The translations under genes were made by a program, and so were the position numbers. Below are positions 27,658 through 40,056 of a DNA stretch of 64,000 nt, in pieces (position 1 is the first letter of the stretch; each line of letters opens with the position of its first letter). The stretch covers positions 1 to 64,000 of the forward strand of contig PHEB01000010.1 of the NCBI GenBank assembly GCA_002842735.1. Direction: 5' to 3'. The notes under the pieces are model-generated. The model searched no databases. It was not told the origin of the DNA and saw nothing but the letters and a program-made list of their open reading frames with translations. The DNA comes from Alphaproteobacteria bacterium HGW-Alphaproteobacteria-7. GTDB taxonomy: Bacteria; Pseudomonadota; Alphaproteobacteria; Sphingomonadales; Sphingomonadaceae.

Positions 27658-29433
27658 ATGAGCGATTCCAATCCCGATCTGCCTGAAGATACCACTGGCC
27701 CGACTGCGGCAGAACTGGAGGCGGCGGGGCAGAATGCGTTGTTCGGCGAGCCCGAACCCACGCCCGAGGCCGCTCCTGCGGTTCAGCCGGCCAAACCAGC
27801 CCCTGCCGCAACCAATCAACCCTATCGCGTGCTGGCGCGCAAATATCGTCCGCAAACCTTTTCCGAACTGATCGGACAGGAAGCGATGGTGCGCACCCTT
27901 GCCAACGCCATCGCGCGCGACCGGCTAGCCCACGCCTTTCTGATGACCGGCGTGCGCGGTGTGGGCAAAACCTCGACCGCGCGGCTGATCGCCAAGGCGC
28001 TGAACTGCGTTGGGCCGGATGGGAAGGGCGGGCCGACGATTGATCCATGCGGTGTGTGTGAGGCCTGCGTTGCGATTGCCGAAGGCCGCCATATCGACGT
28101 GATCGAGATGGATGCGGCATCGAACACCGGGGTCGATGACGTGCGCGAGATCATCGAACAGGTGCGCTACGCCGCGGTTTCGGCGCGCTATAAAATCTAC
28201 ATTATCGACGAAGTTCACATGCTGTCGCGCAATGCATTCAATGCCTTGCTGAAGACACTTGAAGAACCGCCGCCGCATGTGAAGTTCCTGTTTGCCACGA
28301 CTGAGGTCGACAAGCTGCCGGTCACCGTGCTCAGCCGAACGCAGCGGTTTGACCTGCGCCGTATCCCCGCGCCGATGTTGGCAGAGCATTTTGCCAAAGT
28401 GTGCAGGCTGGAAGGAATCGAGGCCGATGCCGAGGCTCTACGGATCATCGCTGCGGCAGCTGAGGGGTCGGTTCGCGATGGGCTTTCGATCCTCGATCAG
28501 GCGATTGCCCATGCTGATCTGGATGGGGAGGGCAAGGTCACTGCCGCGCGGGTGCGCGATATGCTGGGGCTGGCGGACAAGAGCGCGCAGCGTCGCTTGC
28601 TCGGCCACCTGCTCGAAGGTGACGCCAAAGCGCTGCTCGCCGCTGTGGACGAACAATACGCGCTGGGGGTGGAGCCGCTGGCGCTGATCCGCGCGTTGAT
28701 GGATCTGACGCATCGGGTCACGCTGGCGCAGGTGTCTGGCGGAGAGCCTGATGCCCCGGCCGAGGAAGAGCGCGCGGCGCTTGGAGATTTTGCCGCGCGG
28801 TTGGGAGCGGCCGAACTTCACCGTCTGTGGCAATTGCTGCTCAAAGGTCATGACGAAGTGCGCACTGCGCCCGATCCGCTGGTATCGCTACAAATGGCCT
28901 TGCTGCGCATCCTCCACGCAGGCCAGATGCCCGATCCGGGCAAGCTGGCGAAGCGGATCGAGGAATTGGCGGTGAGCGGGGTCGCGGCATCTGCCGTTCC
29001 AGCTGCACAAGATGCTACGCCTTCCGCGCCGCTCGCCACCGCTCCGGCGCTCGATTGGGCCGAACTGGTCGGCGAAGTTGATCGCGCCGGGATGCTGCAC
29101 GTTGCCGAAGTCATGCGCAGCCGGGTGCGGGTGATTGAGTTGGCGCCTGAACGGGTGATGTTCGAACAGGCTGACAATTTCCCCGATGATCCCGCGCCCG
29201 AAATCCGCGATGCATTGTTCAAGGTGACGGGCAAGCGTTGGCTGGTCGAGCGCGGTTCTGGCACGGCACAGCCCAGTTTGCGTGAGACCATCGAATCAGA
29301 AGCGCGCGCCGCCGATGAACGCGTTCGATCCGACCCGCTGGTCAAGGCCGCGTTCGAAGCCTTCCCCGAGGCTGAGTTGCTTGGCGTAGAAGGCAACCTG
29401 GCGGTAGCTTCGGCCAGTCCCCCGTGGAATTAA
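27658..29433 (+). CDS. dnaX: DNA polymerase III subunits gamma/tau
   Basis: YRVLARKYRPQTFSELIGQEAMVRTL...GVRGVGKTSTARLIAKALNC... Confidence 0.97.
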   Translation: MSDSNPDLPEDTTGPTAAELEAAGQNALFGEPEPTPEAAPAVQPAKPAPAATNQPYRVLARKYRPQTFSELIGQEAMVRTLANAIARDRLAHAFLMTGVRGVGKTSTARLIAKALNCVGPDGKGGPTIDPCGVCEACVAIAEGRHIDVIEMDAASNTGVDDVREIIEQVRYAAVSARYKIYIIDEVHMLSRNAFNALLKTLEEPPPHVKFLFATTEVDKLPVTVLSRTQRFDLRRIPAPMLAEHFAKVCRLEGIEADAEALRIIAAAAEGSVRDGLSILDQAIAHADLDGEGKVTAARVRDMLGLADKSAQRRLLGHLLEGDAKALLAAVDEQYALGVEPLALIRALMDLTHRVTLAQVSGGEPDAPAEEERAALGDFAARLGAAELHRLWQLLLKGHDEVRTAPDPLVSLQMALLRILHAGQMPDPGKLAKRIEELAVSGVAASAVPAAQDATPSAPLATAPALDWAELVGEVDRAGMLHVAEVMRSRVRVIELAPERVMFEQADNFPDDPAPEIRDALFKVTGKRWLVERGSGTAQPSLRETIESEARAADERVRSDPLVKAAFEAFPEAELLGVEGNLAVASASPPWN

Positions 29434-29446
29434 GGAGACTTTCCCA

Positions 29447-29788
29447 ATGAAATCGATGGAAGAAATGATGCAGGCTGCGCAGCAAGCCGCAGAAACGATC
29501 CAGAAGCAAATGAGCGAAATGCAGGTCAAGCTCGACAGCATCGAGGTTGAGGGCACCGCTGGCGGCGGATTGGTGAAAGTTCGCGCCAGCGCCAAGGGCC
29601 GCATTCTGGGGGTCAGTATCGACGACAGCCTGATGAAACCGGATGACAAGCAGATCCTCGAAGACTTGGTTGCCGCCGCCTTTAACGACGCGCGTGACCG
29701 GGCCGACCGGGTGTCCGAACAGCAAATGCGCGAGATGCAAGGTTCAATGGGCCTGCCGCCGGGGTTCAACCTGCCGGGGATGGGTTAA
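29447..29788 (+). CDS. YbaB/EbfC family nucleoid-associated protein
   Basis: MKSMEEMMQAAQQAAETIQKQMSEMQVKLDSIEVEGTAGGGLVKV...GSMGLPPGFNLPGMG. Confidence 0.95.
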   Translation: MKSMEEMMQAAQQAAETIQKQMSEMQVKLDSIEVEGTAGGGLVKVRASAKGRILGVSIDDSLMKPDDKQILEDLVAAAFNDARDRADRVSEQQMREMQGSMGLPPGFNLPGMG

Positions 29789-29996
29789 GATCAGCGAGCA
29801 AACGCAAAGGTTGGCAAAGCGCAACGGCTCCTGGCGGCCCGAAACCAGAGCTTCGCCGGGGTTCAACCTGCCGGGGGTGGGGTAAAGTGCGGGCCAGAGT
29901 CCACAGCTTAGCCTGCGTGCACCATTGCGGGCCGCGCGCCTGCTACCCATATTCACTGCAAAGGCAGGCCCAAACGGCCGCCGTGGACACAAAAAT

Positions 29997-32405
<2,409 letters not shown>

Positions 32406-32543
32406 GCCGCTAGAACTCCCTCACAGCCGTGATTCGCGACTTATTTGCCTTTGACAGGCTATGCAAAACAGTCTCAATTTGCGCGCTTTGAAATTAGCGA
32501 TTCCCAGCTATCCCAGATTATCCTAAAACAAGGGGGTTCCCAT

Positions 32544-32816
32544 ATGAACAAGAACGACCTTATCGGCGCTGTTGCTGACGCAAGCGGTCTGTCTAAAAAC
32601 GATGCATCTCACGCGGTCGAAAGTGTATTCGGCGCGATCACCAAAGCGCTGGCGGGCGGCGATGAAGTTCGGCTGGTCGGCTTTGGCACTTTTTCAGTGG
32701 CCAAGCGCAAAGCATCGATGGGGCGCAATCCGCGCACGGGCGAGCCAATGCCGATCAAGGCTTCAACGCAGCCCAAGTTCAAGGCTGGCAAGGGGCTGAA
32801 AGACGCGGTCAACTGA
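32544..32816 (+). CDS. HU-family DNA-binding protein
   Basis: MNKNDLIGAVADASGLSKNDASHAVESVFGAITKALAGGDEVRLVGFGTFSVAKRKASMGRNPRTGE. Confidence 0.97.
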   Translation: MNKNDLIGAVADASGLSKNDASHAVESVFGAITKALAGGDEVRLVGFGTFSVAKRKASMGRNPRTGEPMPIKASTQPKFKAGKGLKDAVN

Positions 32817-32856
32817 TCGCGCCGGCTTGCTGATGCATTGCTAGCAGTGACAAAGG

Positions 32857-32892
32857 AAACCCCGTCAGCCGTTAAGGCTGGCGGGGTTTTGT
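32857..32892 (+). terminator. Rho-independent terminator after HU gene
   Basis: AACCCCGTCAGCC GTTAA GGCTGGCGGGGTTTT. Confidence 0.9.
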
Positions 32893-32909
32893 GTTGGTGG
32901 ATCGCCCGA

Positions 32910-33812
32910 TCAGCGTGCGGCGGCGATCAGCGCGGTGGGTGCCTGAGTGGTGCGCGCGGTGATGCGCCAGGTCAGCACTTCGCCGCCATCGGTTGCCGCA
33001 TCGGGGCCTTCATCGGTATTGTTGGCCAGAATGCGCATTCCCGGCGCGGTGCGCACGGTCAAGGTGCCGTCGATCGCCGGGAACCCTGGCATTGTTCCAG
33101 CGCCCTCGCTGGCGCCTTTCGCGCCTTCATTCGCGCCCATCGCAGCCAGCCCGGCGATTGAACCCATACCCATCATCGCGCCCATCCCTGCATCTGCATT
33201 TTGTGCGGCAAAGCCGGGTGCATCGATACGCACCTGGCCGCCCTTGCGCTGGATCATCTGGACGAAGGGATTGGTCGGGGGAAAGCCCTCAATCATCGGG
33301 AACAGGAAATCATGCCCCAGCGTGCCTGACACGCGGTAGCTGATGTCGAACAGCCCGTCGCCCTTGTGCACAACGCGATCCCAGCCCTTTTGACGCTTTA
33401 ACAGTGCGACCAGTTCCTCTGCTGCCTTGGGATCGGATGGATCGATACCGCCCATCATCGCGGCCATCTGTTTGGCCTCATTCTTCTGTCGCTCGGCGCG
33501 TTCCTGCGCTGCGGCATCCCATTCCTCACGCTGCACGGCTTCTTCTTCTGCGGAGCAATCACGGCTTTCGTAGGTTTCATCGTCATAACAGTTGGCGGCG
33601 AAGGAACCGCCGGATGCCGCGTCCATCTGCGCGAGTTTTGACAGGGTGAGGAAGAAAATCTCCCCATCATAGCTGAAGGTGAAACTGTCCGGCCCGGTCA
33701 GTGCCAACTCGGATGTAAACTTGCCCGGCGTCATGAAACAGCCCGACAAGGCAAGCGCAAACCCCGCCAGCACGGCCGCAGTGCGGAATCGGATGTTTGA
33801 AAATATGGTCAT
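32910..33812 (-). CDS. Hypothetical lipoprotein
   Basis: Signal plus lipobox-like ...VLAGFALALSGCFMTPG. Confidence 0.75.
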   Translation of the reverse strand: MTIFSNIRFRTAAVLAGFALALSGCFMTPGKFTSELALTGPDSFTFSYDGEIFFLTLSKLAQMDAASGGSFAANCYDDETYESRDCSAEEEAVQREEWDAAAQERAERQKNEAKQMAAMMGGIDPSDPKAAEELVALLKRQKGWDRVVHKGDGLFDISYRVSGTLGHDFLFPMIEGFPPTNPFVQMIQRKGGQVRIDAPGFAAQNADAGMGAMMGMGSIAGLAAMGANEGAKGASEGAGTMPGFPAIDGTLTVRTAPGMRILANNTDEGPDAATDGGEVLTWRITARTTQAPTALIAAAR

Positions 33813-33860
33813 TGCAGTCGTCCCCTCATTGGCGTTCAGCGCAGTCCCCTTGCGCGCCTT

Positions 33861-34652
33861 TTAACTGCGGGTGGCGACCGCATAAAGCGCAATCGCCGCA
33901 GCGTTCGACACATTGAGGCTTTCGATGGCTGACGAGATCGGCAGTTTTGCCAGCACATCGCAATGGCCGGCGATATTGGGCCGCATCCCTTCGCCCTCCG
34001 CGCCCAGCACGATGACGAGCGGCCCCGTTGGCATCACCTCGGCGAGCACCGCCTGGGCTTCCCCGGCCAACCCGATGCGCCAATACCCAGCCTCGGCCAG
34101 CTCATCGAGCGCGCGGGCGAGGTTGACCACTCTGATCCACGGTACGGTCTCCAGCGCGCCCGAGGCGGACTTGGCCAGCACGCCGCCTTCAGGCGGGGCA
34201 TGGCGATCCTGCGTGACGATCGCGGCAGCGCCAAACGCGGCGGCTGAGCGCAAAATCGCACCGACATTGTGCGGATCGGTCACCTGATCGAGCACCACTA
34301 TTGGCCGATCAGCCTCTCCCAATGCGACTTCATCAAGGAACCGGTCTTCGAGCGGAGCGCATTCGAGCACCAGCCCCTGATGCGGAGCATCCTTCGCCAC
34401 CAGCCGCCCCAGATCAGCGACATCGGCATATTCAACCGGGAATCCTTCGGGCAACTCCCCATCAAGGCTGTCGATCCCCTCACGAGTCGCCCACAGCTTG
34501 CGGTGCTGGCGTTCGGGGTTTTTCAATGCGGCCTCTACCGCGTGGCGGCCCCACAGGCGCACCTGCCCGGTTCCGGCCCGGCCCGAACCGCGCCCGCCCT
34601 TCATCCGGCCTGCGCGGCCTCTCAGGGCGCGTTTGCGTTCTTCCTTGGGCAT
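33861..34652 (-). CDS. rlmB: 23S rRNA (guanosine-2'-O)-methyltransferase RlmB-like (SpoU family)
   Basis: LWGRHAVEAALKNPERQ..., VVLDQVTDPHNVGAILRSAAAFGA, LVIVLGAEGEGM, SIESLNVSNAAAIALY-like C-terminus. Confidence 0.92.
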   Translation of the reverse strand: MPKEERKRALRGRAGRMKGGRGSGRAGTGQVRLWGRHAVEAALKNPERQHRKLWATREGIDSLDGELPEGFPVEYADVADLGRLVAKDAPHQGLVLECAPLEDRFLDEVALGEADRPIVVLDQVTDPHNVGAILRSAAAFGAAAIVTQDRHAPPEGGVLAKSASGALETVPWIRVVNLARALDELAEAGYWRIGLAGEAQAVLAEVMPTGPLVIVLGAEGEGMRPNIAGHCDVLAKLPISSAIESLNVSNAAAIALYAVATRS

Positions 34653-34820
34653 CTTTGTTCCTTGCTCGCGATGTTGCGTGCGCTCCCCTGCCAGCAGGGC
34701 CATTGACAGGCAAGCACCGCTTCGCCAAAGGGGCGCCTCTCGGCATTGAGCTCGGTTCGGGCTTGTGCATTTTCAGAGCGTAACGCGCTCAGGAACGCCC
34801 CCCGAAACAGGGGACTGTGT

Positions 34821-34906
34821 GGACAGGTGGCCGAGTGGTTAAAGGCAGCAGACTGTAAATCTGCCCGCGCAAGCGTACGCTGGTTCGAATCCAGCCCTGT
34901 CCACCA
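34821..34906 (+). tRNA. tRNA-Tyr (anticodon GTA)
   Basis: GGACAGGTGGCCGAGTGGTTAAAGGCAGCAGACTGTAAATCTGCC...GGTTCGAATCCAGCCCTGTCCACCA; long variable arm. Confidence 0.95.
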
Positions 34907-34993
34907 CTGCCCCTTCCCGGAACATCCCTGACATCCCCGGAAAATCTCAGAAAACCGAGGTTATTCTGCCATTGTCTTCCGCACTTGCAATCA

Positions 34994-36418
34994 TCACCCC
35001 GCGCAGCACGATAGTTTCGCCACGTCCTTGTCAAACATCTGCGCGGCCAGCTTCAGCCCTTCGACTGTCGTCAGGTAGGGGAAGATTGTCGCGCCCAGTT
35101 CCGCAGTGGTCATGCCGTATTTGATCGCCAGCACCAGCGTCTGGATCGAATCCGCGCCTTCGGGCGCCATGATCTGCCCGCCGATCAGGCGGTCGGTTCC
35201 CTTGTCGGCCACCAGCTTGATCATCCCGCGCGTATCGCGCGCCGCCAGCGCGCGCGGCACGGCATCAAGCGGGAGAAGCGAGGTTTTCACCTCCAGCCCC
35301 TGCGCCCGCGCCGCCGCTTCGGTCAGGCCGACGCTGGCGACCTGCGGATCGCTGAATACCACGGCGGGCATGGCGGCATTGTCATAGCGGTGCTGATTGC
35401 CGGTGACAGCATTGCGCGCGGCCAGCTTCGCCCCGTAGGCCGCCATGTAAACGAACTGGTCGCGCCCGGTGACATCGCCTGCGGCATAGATGCCGGGCGC
35501 ACTGGTTTCGAGGTAATCGTCCACCACGATTCCGCCCTTGCGATCCAGCGTGATGCCACGTTGTTCCAGCCCCACGCCATCGCTGTTGGGCTGGCGGCCA
35601 GTGGCGATCAGCACTTGTTCGGCGGCGATGACCCCGCCCGCTCCAATGCCATCGCAGGTCAGTTCCACCCCCTCGGCCGTTTGCACGATGCTTTGATACT
35701 GCACCTCGGCACACACCCGCACTCCCTCTGCCTCCAGATAGGTTTGCAGGGCCGCACTCAGTTCTTCGTCGAGTTCGGGCAGCAGGCGGCTGCGGCAGCA
35801 GATGGTGACCTCAACCCCCAGCCGGGCGAACATCTGCCCCAGTTCCACGCCAATCACCCCGCCGCCGATCACCAGCAGCGATGTGGGCAGGCGTTCCAGC
35901 GCCAGCGCCGCGGTGCTGGTGAGAAAGGGCACAGCGTCCAGCCCCGGTATCGGCGGCACGGCGGCACGCGCGCCCATCGCCAGGATAATCTTGCCCGCTT
36001 TCATCGGCGCATCATCGACCATCAGCGTGGTGCCATCGAATTGCACCTTGCCTTCGATATAGCTGACGCCTTCATAGGCGGGCAGCAGATCGGCATATTT
36101 CTTCTGTCGCAATTCGCCCACCAGCGCATCCTTCGATGCGGCCAGCGCGCTCCAGTCTTCAAGCTGAACGCTGCCGCCAACACCGGGAAAGCGCGCGGCT
36201 GCGCGTCCGCCATGCACCGCTTCAGCCGCACGGATCAGCGCCTTTGACGGCACGCAGCCGACATTGACGCAGGTGCCGCCAATCGTGCCGTGGCCGATCA
36301 ACGCCACGCTCGCGCCGAGTTCAGCGGCGGTAATAGCGGCAGAAAAGCCCGCCGAGCCTGCGCCGGCAACGGCCAGATCAAATCCGTCCGGCCGGGGCAG
36401 GGTGCAACAATCGTTCAT
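34994..36418 (-). CDS. merA: Mercury(II) reductase-like flavoprotein, no N-terminal HMA domain
   Basis: GGTCVNVGCVPSKALIRAAE redox motif; C-terminal FDKDVAKLSCCAG vicinal cysteines. Confidence 0.9.
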   Translation of the reverse strand: MNDCCTLPRPDGFDLAVAGAGSAGFSAAITAAELGASVALIGHGTIGGTCVNVGCVPSKALIRAAEAVHGGRAAARFPGVGGSVQLEDWSALAASKDALVGELRQKKYADLLPAYEGVSYIEGKVQFDGTTLMVDDAPMKAGKIILAMGARAAVPPIPGLDAVPFLTSTAALALERLPTSLLVIGGGVIGVELGQMFARLGVEVTICCRSRLLPELDEELSAALQTYLEAEGVRVCAEVQYQSIVQTAEGVELTCDGIGAGGVIAAEQVLIATGRQPNSDGVGLEQRGITLDRKGGIVVDDYLETSAPGIYAAGDVTGRDQFVYMAAYGAKLAARNAVTGNQHRYDNAAMPAVVFSDPQVASVGLTEAAARAQGLEVKTSLLPLDAVPRALAARDTRGMIKLVADKGTDRLIGGQIMAPEGADSIQTLVLAIKYGMTTAELGATIFPYLTTVEGLKLAAQMFDKDVAKLSCCAG

Positions 36419-36428
36419 GTGTTAACTT

Positions 36429-36563
36429 TCAACTGGCTTCAGATGGCCTGCGCGGCATCGGCCACCACCGCGCAGTCTGCGATCTCGTGCCGAGCCAGCT
36501 AGCTGGCCTCGCATCGGGTATTTTGGCCGGGTTTGGCAGCCCGGTTTCCGGCGTTGATGCCAT
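36429..36563 (-). CDS. 44-aa residual ORF between merA and merR
   Basis: MASTPETGLPNPAKIPDARPASWLGTRSQTARWWPMPRRPSEAS*, downstream of a MerR-type promoter; coding status unknown. Confidence 0.3.
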   Translation of the reverse strand: MASTPETGLPNPAKIPDARPASWLGTRSQTARWWPMPRRPSEAS

Positions 36564-36597
36564 ATTCTGATTCCTGTCTTCCGAAGCTATGAATGGG

Positions 36598-36628
36598 GTT
36601 ATAAGGTCTGTAGCAACCACAGGCTCAA
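36598..36628 (-). promoter_or_regulatory. MerR-family promoter/operator driving merA direction
   Basis: Minus strand TTGAGC-CTGTGGTTGCTACAGACCT-TATAAC: dyad CTGTnGnnnCnACAG in a 19-nt spacer. Confidence 0.7.
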
Positions 36629-36638
36629 GAGGTTTTTC

Positions 36639-37046
36639 ATGACCCATCACACCGGCATTTTGCGCGCGCAGCTGGCGCGGCTGACCGGCTGCAATCTGGA
36701 AACCATCCGCTATTATGAGAAAGTGGGCCTGCTGCCCGATCCGCCGCGCAGCGCCAATGGTTACCGCGTCTATCCGCCCGATCTGGTGCAGCGGTTGCAG
36801 TTCATCATGCGCGCGCGCGATCTGGGTTTTGCGGTGGAGGAAATCCGCTCGCTTCTGTCCCTCACCGATGCCGGGCAGCAGACCTGCGCCGAGGTGATGG
36901 CGCGCACGCAGGATCACCTTGCCGATGTGCGGCGCAAAATGGCCGATTTGCAGCGGATCGAGGCGACGCTGATGGCTTCGCTGGCCCAATGTTCGGGCGA
37001 CACTGCGCCAGATTGCCCGATACTGGATGCGCTCAACTGCGCCTGA
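36639..37046 (+). CDS. merR: MerR-family transcriptional regulator
   Basis: LARLTGCNLETIRYYEKVGLLPDPPRSANGYRVYPPDLVQRLQFI...; conserved Cys residues; divergent from merA. Confidence 0.88.
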   Translation: MTHHTGILRAQLARLTGCNLETIRYYEKVGLLPDPPRSANGYRVYPPDLVQRLQFIMRARDLGFAVEEIRSLLSLTDAGQQTCAEVMARTQDHLADVRRKMADLQRIEATLMASLAQCSGDTAPDCPILDALNCA

Positions 37047-37059
37047 GGCGCACCCACTT

Positions 37060-37075
37060 TGTTTCACGTGAAACA
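37060..37075. promoter_or_regulatory. parS centromere-like site (ParB binding)
   Basis: Perfect 16-bp palindrome TGTTTCACGTGAAACA, identical to the chromosomal parS consensus. Confidence 0.88.
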
Positions 37076-37209
37076 TTGGGTCAAGCGCGGCCTAAGGCGG
37101 GTCAAGGGCATGGCAAGGCCAACCTAACCTCCACGGTTCCCGCAGTTGCTGGTCGGGCTTGCAGGCGGGCAGGGCGAGCAGTAAGGCAATGCGCCCCATG
37201 CAAGAGAGT

Positions 37210-38364
37210 TACATGCAGGAAACGCAATCAACCCCCGCACTCACTGGCCGCCCGGTCATTTCTGCCACCGGCCTGTTCACGCCCACAGAGTCGATCACCA
37301 ACGAAGAACTGGTGGCAAGTTTCAACGCTTTTGCCGATCGCCGCAATGCCGCCAACGCGGCTGCGATTGCTGCTGGCGAGGTGGAACCGCTGACCTATTC
37401 CTCGGTCGAATTCATCGAGAAGGCGAGCGGGATCAAGGCGCGCCATGTGATGAGCAAGGCGCCGATCCTCGATCCTGACGTGATGGCCCCGCGCTGGGAT
37501 GAGCGCGGCAATGACGAAATCTCGGTCATGGCCGAAATCGGCGTCGCAGCGGCGCGGGCTGCGCTGGAACAGGCCGGGCGCGACCCGCAGGATGTGGACG
37601 CGGTGCTGTGTGCAGCGTCGAATATGCAGCGCGCCTACCCCGCGATGGCGATCGAGATTCAGCAGGCGCTGGGGATCGACGGGTTCGGGTTCGACATGAA
37701 TGTTGCCTGTTCATCGGCCACCTTCGGCATTCAGACCGCCGCCGATTATATCCGTTCAGGCAACGCCAAAAGCGTGCTGGTGGTCAGCCCCGAAATCACC
37801 TCGGGCCACCTCAACTGGCGCGACCGCGATAGCCATTTCATCTTTGGCGATGTCGCCACCGCTGTGCTGGTCGAGGATGCGGCGATTGCTCCGGCGGCGC
37901 ATTGGGACATCCTCGGCACCAAGCTCAAGACGGTGTTCTCCAACAACATCCGCAACAATTTCGGCTTCCTCAACCGGGCGTCGCCAGAAACCGAAGGCAC
38001 TGCGGACAAGCTGTTCGTGCAGGAAGGGCGCAAGGTCTTCAAGGAAGTGGTGCCGATGGTGGCACAGATGATCCTGGATGAAGCCGCGCGGCTGGGGATT
38101 GATCCCCGCGACTTGCGGCGGTTGTGGCTGCATCAGGCCAATGCCGGGATGAACCGGCTGATTTCGCAGCGGGTTCTGGGTCACGAAGCCTCCGAGGATG
38201 AAAGCCCGACCGTGCTCGACACCTACGGCAATACTTCAAGCGCGGGGTCGATCATCGCGTTTCACCTGCATCACGATGATCTGAACGCGGGCGATACCGG
38301 GCTGATTTGCAGCTTTGGCGCGGGCTATTCGGCGGGCACGGTGTTCGTGCGCAAGGTCGGCTAG
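37210..38364 (+). CDS. Beta-ketoacyl-ACP synthase III family protein
   Basis: [57 protein letters not shown] (Cys-His-Asn). Confidence 0.88.
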   Translation, partial: YMQETQSTPALTGRPVISATGLFTPTESITNEELVASFNAFADRRNAANAAAIAAGEVEPLTYSSVEFIEKASGIKARHVMSKAPILDPDVMAPRWDERGNDEISVMAEIGVAAARAALEQAGRDPQDVDAVLCAASNMQRAYPAMAIEIQQALGIDGFGFDMNVACSSATFGIQTAADYIRSGNAKSVLVVSPEITSGHLNWRDRDSHFIFGDVATAVLVEDAAIAPAAHWDILGTKLKTVFSNNIRNNFGFLNRASPETEGTADKLFVQEGRKVFKEVVPMVAQMILDEAARLGIDPRDLRRLWLHQANAGMNRLISQRVLGHEASEDESPTVLDTYGNTSSAGSIIAFHLHHDDLNAGDTGLICSFGAGYSAGTVFVRKVG

Positions 38365-38422
38365 GGCAACTCGCGCGCCGACTTGCTTGCGGGCGCGGCC
38401 CCCACTCCCTAGAAGCGCTCCG

Positions 38423-39175
38423 ATGGCAGGTGAAATCCTCGATAACAAAGGCCGCGGTGAGGCAGGCTGGAACTGGCCCGCAATCCACCCGGAAGGGCGC
38501 AAATTCGGGCTTATTGCGACCGCGATCAGCCTGTTTTTCCTGCTCGTTCTGGGTTGGGACATCATCGGCTGGCCGCTGTTGTTGCTGTCGGCCGGGGTGT
38601 TCGCGTTTTTCCGCGATCCCGAACGCGTGGTGCCGCAGGCCGATTCAGCGATTGTTGCGCCCGCTGATGGGTTGGTGACATTGATCGAGGAAGTGCAACC
38701 GCCGCTGGAATTGCAGATCGATGATGGGTCAGGCTTTGCGGGCCTGCCCGCCGGGCCGGTCACGCGCGTTTCGATTTTCATGAGCGTGTTCGATGTGCAC
38801 ATCAACCGCACCCCGGTTGGCGGAACGGTGCGGCGGGTGGTGTATATCCCCGGCAAGTTCATGAACGCCGAACTTGATAAGGCGAGCGACGAGAATGAAC
38901 GCCAGCATATCCTGATTGAACGGGGCGATGGGCTGAAAATCGGTTTTACCCAGATCGCCGGACTGGTGGCGCGGCGGATTGTGCCGTTTGTGAAGCCCGG
39001 CGATATGGTGGCAAAAGGCCAGCGGGTCGGTCTGATCCGGTTTGGCAGCCGAGTGGATATCTATCTGCCCGCCGGAACTGATCCCAAGGTGATGATCGGG
39101 CAGACGACAATTGCGGGTGAGACGGTGCTGGCAGAAATCGGCCAGCGCGGATTGATCGAAGGGATCGCCCAATGA
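38423..39175 (+). CDS. psd: Phosphatidylserine decarboxylase
   Basis: [37 protein letters not shown] (LGST-type site RFGSRVD). Confidence 0.95.
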   Translation: MAGEILDNKGRGEAGWNWPAIHPEGRKFGLIATAISLFFLLVLGWDIIGWPLLLLSAGVFAFFRDPERVVPQADSAIVAPADGLVTLIEEVQPPLELQIDDGSGFAGLPAGPVTRVSIFMSVFDVHINRTPVGGTVRRVVYIPGKFMNAELDKASDENERQHILIERGDGLKIGFTQIAGLVARRIVPFVKPGDMVAKGQRVGLIRFGSRVDIYLPAGTDPKVMIGQTTIAGETVLAEIGQRGLIEGIAQ

Positions 39176-40056
39176 GCCGCCCCCAAAAACAGCGCCGGAT
39201 GCCGTTTTCCTCCGCGCGGCTTGGCCCCAAGGCGGCCGAGGATGAAGATGTCGGCGGCAGCCTGCGCCATGCCAGCCCTGCTGGTGGCCTGACCCTGCGC
39301 GCGATGCTGCCCAATGCGATTACGGCAGCGGCGCTGTGCGCGGGGCTAACGGGCATCCGCTTTGCGATCGATAGCAACTGGTCTTACGCGATCCTGCTGG
39401 TGATCCTTGCAGGGGTGCTTGACGGGATCGATGGGCGGATCGCGCGATTGCTGAACGCGCAGTCGCGGTTCGGGGCAGAACTGGACAGTCTGGCGGATTC
39501 GCTATCCTTCGGGGTGGCCCCGGCGCTGATCCTGTTCCTGTGGTCGCTTCAGGATTTGCCGAAGTTTGGCTGGTTTGCTGCGCTCGCCTTCGCAATTTGC
39601 TGCGCGCTCAGGCTGGCGCGGTTCAATGCCGGGATTGATACTGATGAACAACCGCACAAATCCGCCGGGTTCCTGACCGGGGTGCCTGCGCCGGTGGGGG
39701 CGGGGCTGGCCTTCACGCCGTTCTATCTGTGGACCGAAACCGGGGTGGAACTGTTCCGCAACCCGGTGCTGATGACTGTATGGCTCGCCGTGATCGCTGT
39801 GCTGATGATTTCCAACATGGCAACGCTGAGCTGGGCCTCGCTGCGACCGCGCAAGACCATCCGGCTGGGGCTGATCGCCTTTGTCGGGCTGGCCTTTGCC
39901 GCGATGCTGCTGGAACCGTGGTGGACGCTGAGCGCGATCAGCATCATCTATCTTGCGTTGATGCCCTATGGCCTGTTCAAATATGGGCGGATCAAGCGGC
40001 GGCGCAGGCAGGAACAGGCCGCATCCGCCGCGCCTGCGGACGGCGAACCGGCATAA
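39172..40056 (+). CDS. pssA: CDP-diacylglycerol-serine O-phosphatidyltransferase
   Basis: [41 protein letters not shown] (CDP-alcohol motif). Confidence 0.95.
   Translation: MSRPQKQRRMPFSSARLGPKAAEDEDVGGSLRHASPAGGLTLRAMLPNAITAAALCAGLTGIRFAIDSNWSYAILLVILAGVLDGIDGRIARLLNAQSRFGAELDSLADSLSFGVAPALILFLWSLQDLPKFGWFAALAFAICCALRLARFNAGIDTDEQPHKSAGFLTGVPAPVGAGLAFTPFYLWTETGVELFRNPVLMTVWLAVIAVLMISNMATLSWASLRPRKTIRLGLIAFVGLAFAAMLLEPWWTLSAISIIYLALMPYGLFKYGRIKRRRRQEQAASAAPADGEPA

Noticed and set aside
27658-29433. Programmed frameshift in dnaX
   Set aside because: No A-rich slippery heptamer noticed in the gene; full-length reading frame is intact
36429-37076. 215-aa minus-strand ORF starting MFHVK
   Set aside because: Start falls in the parS palindrome and the body is antisense to merR; only the last 44 codons could be independent
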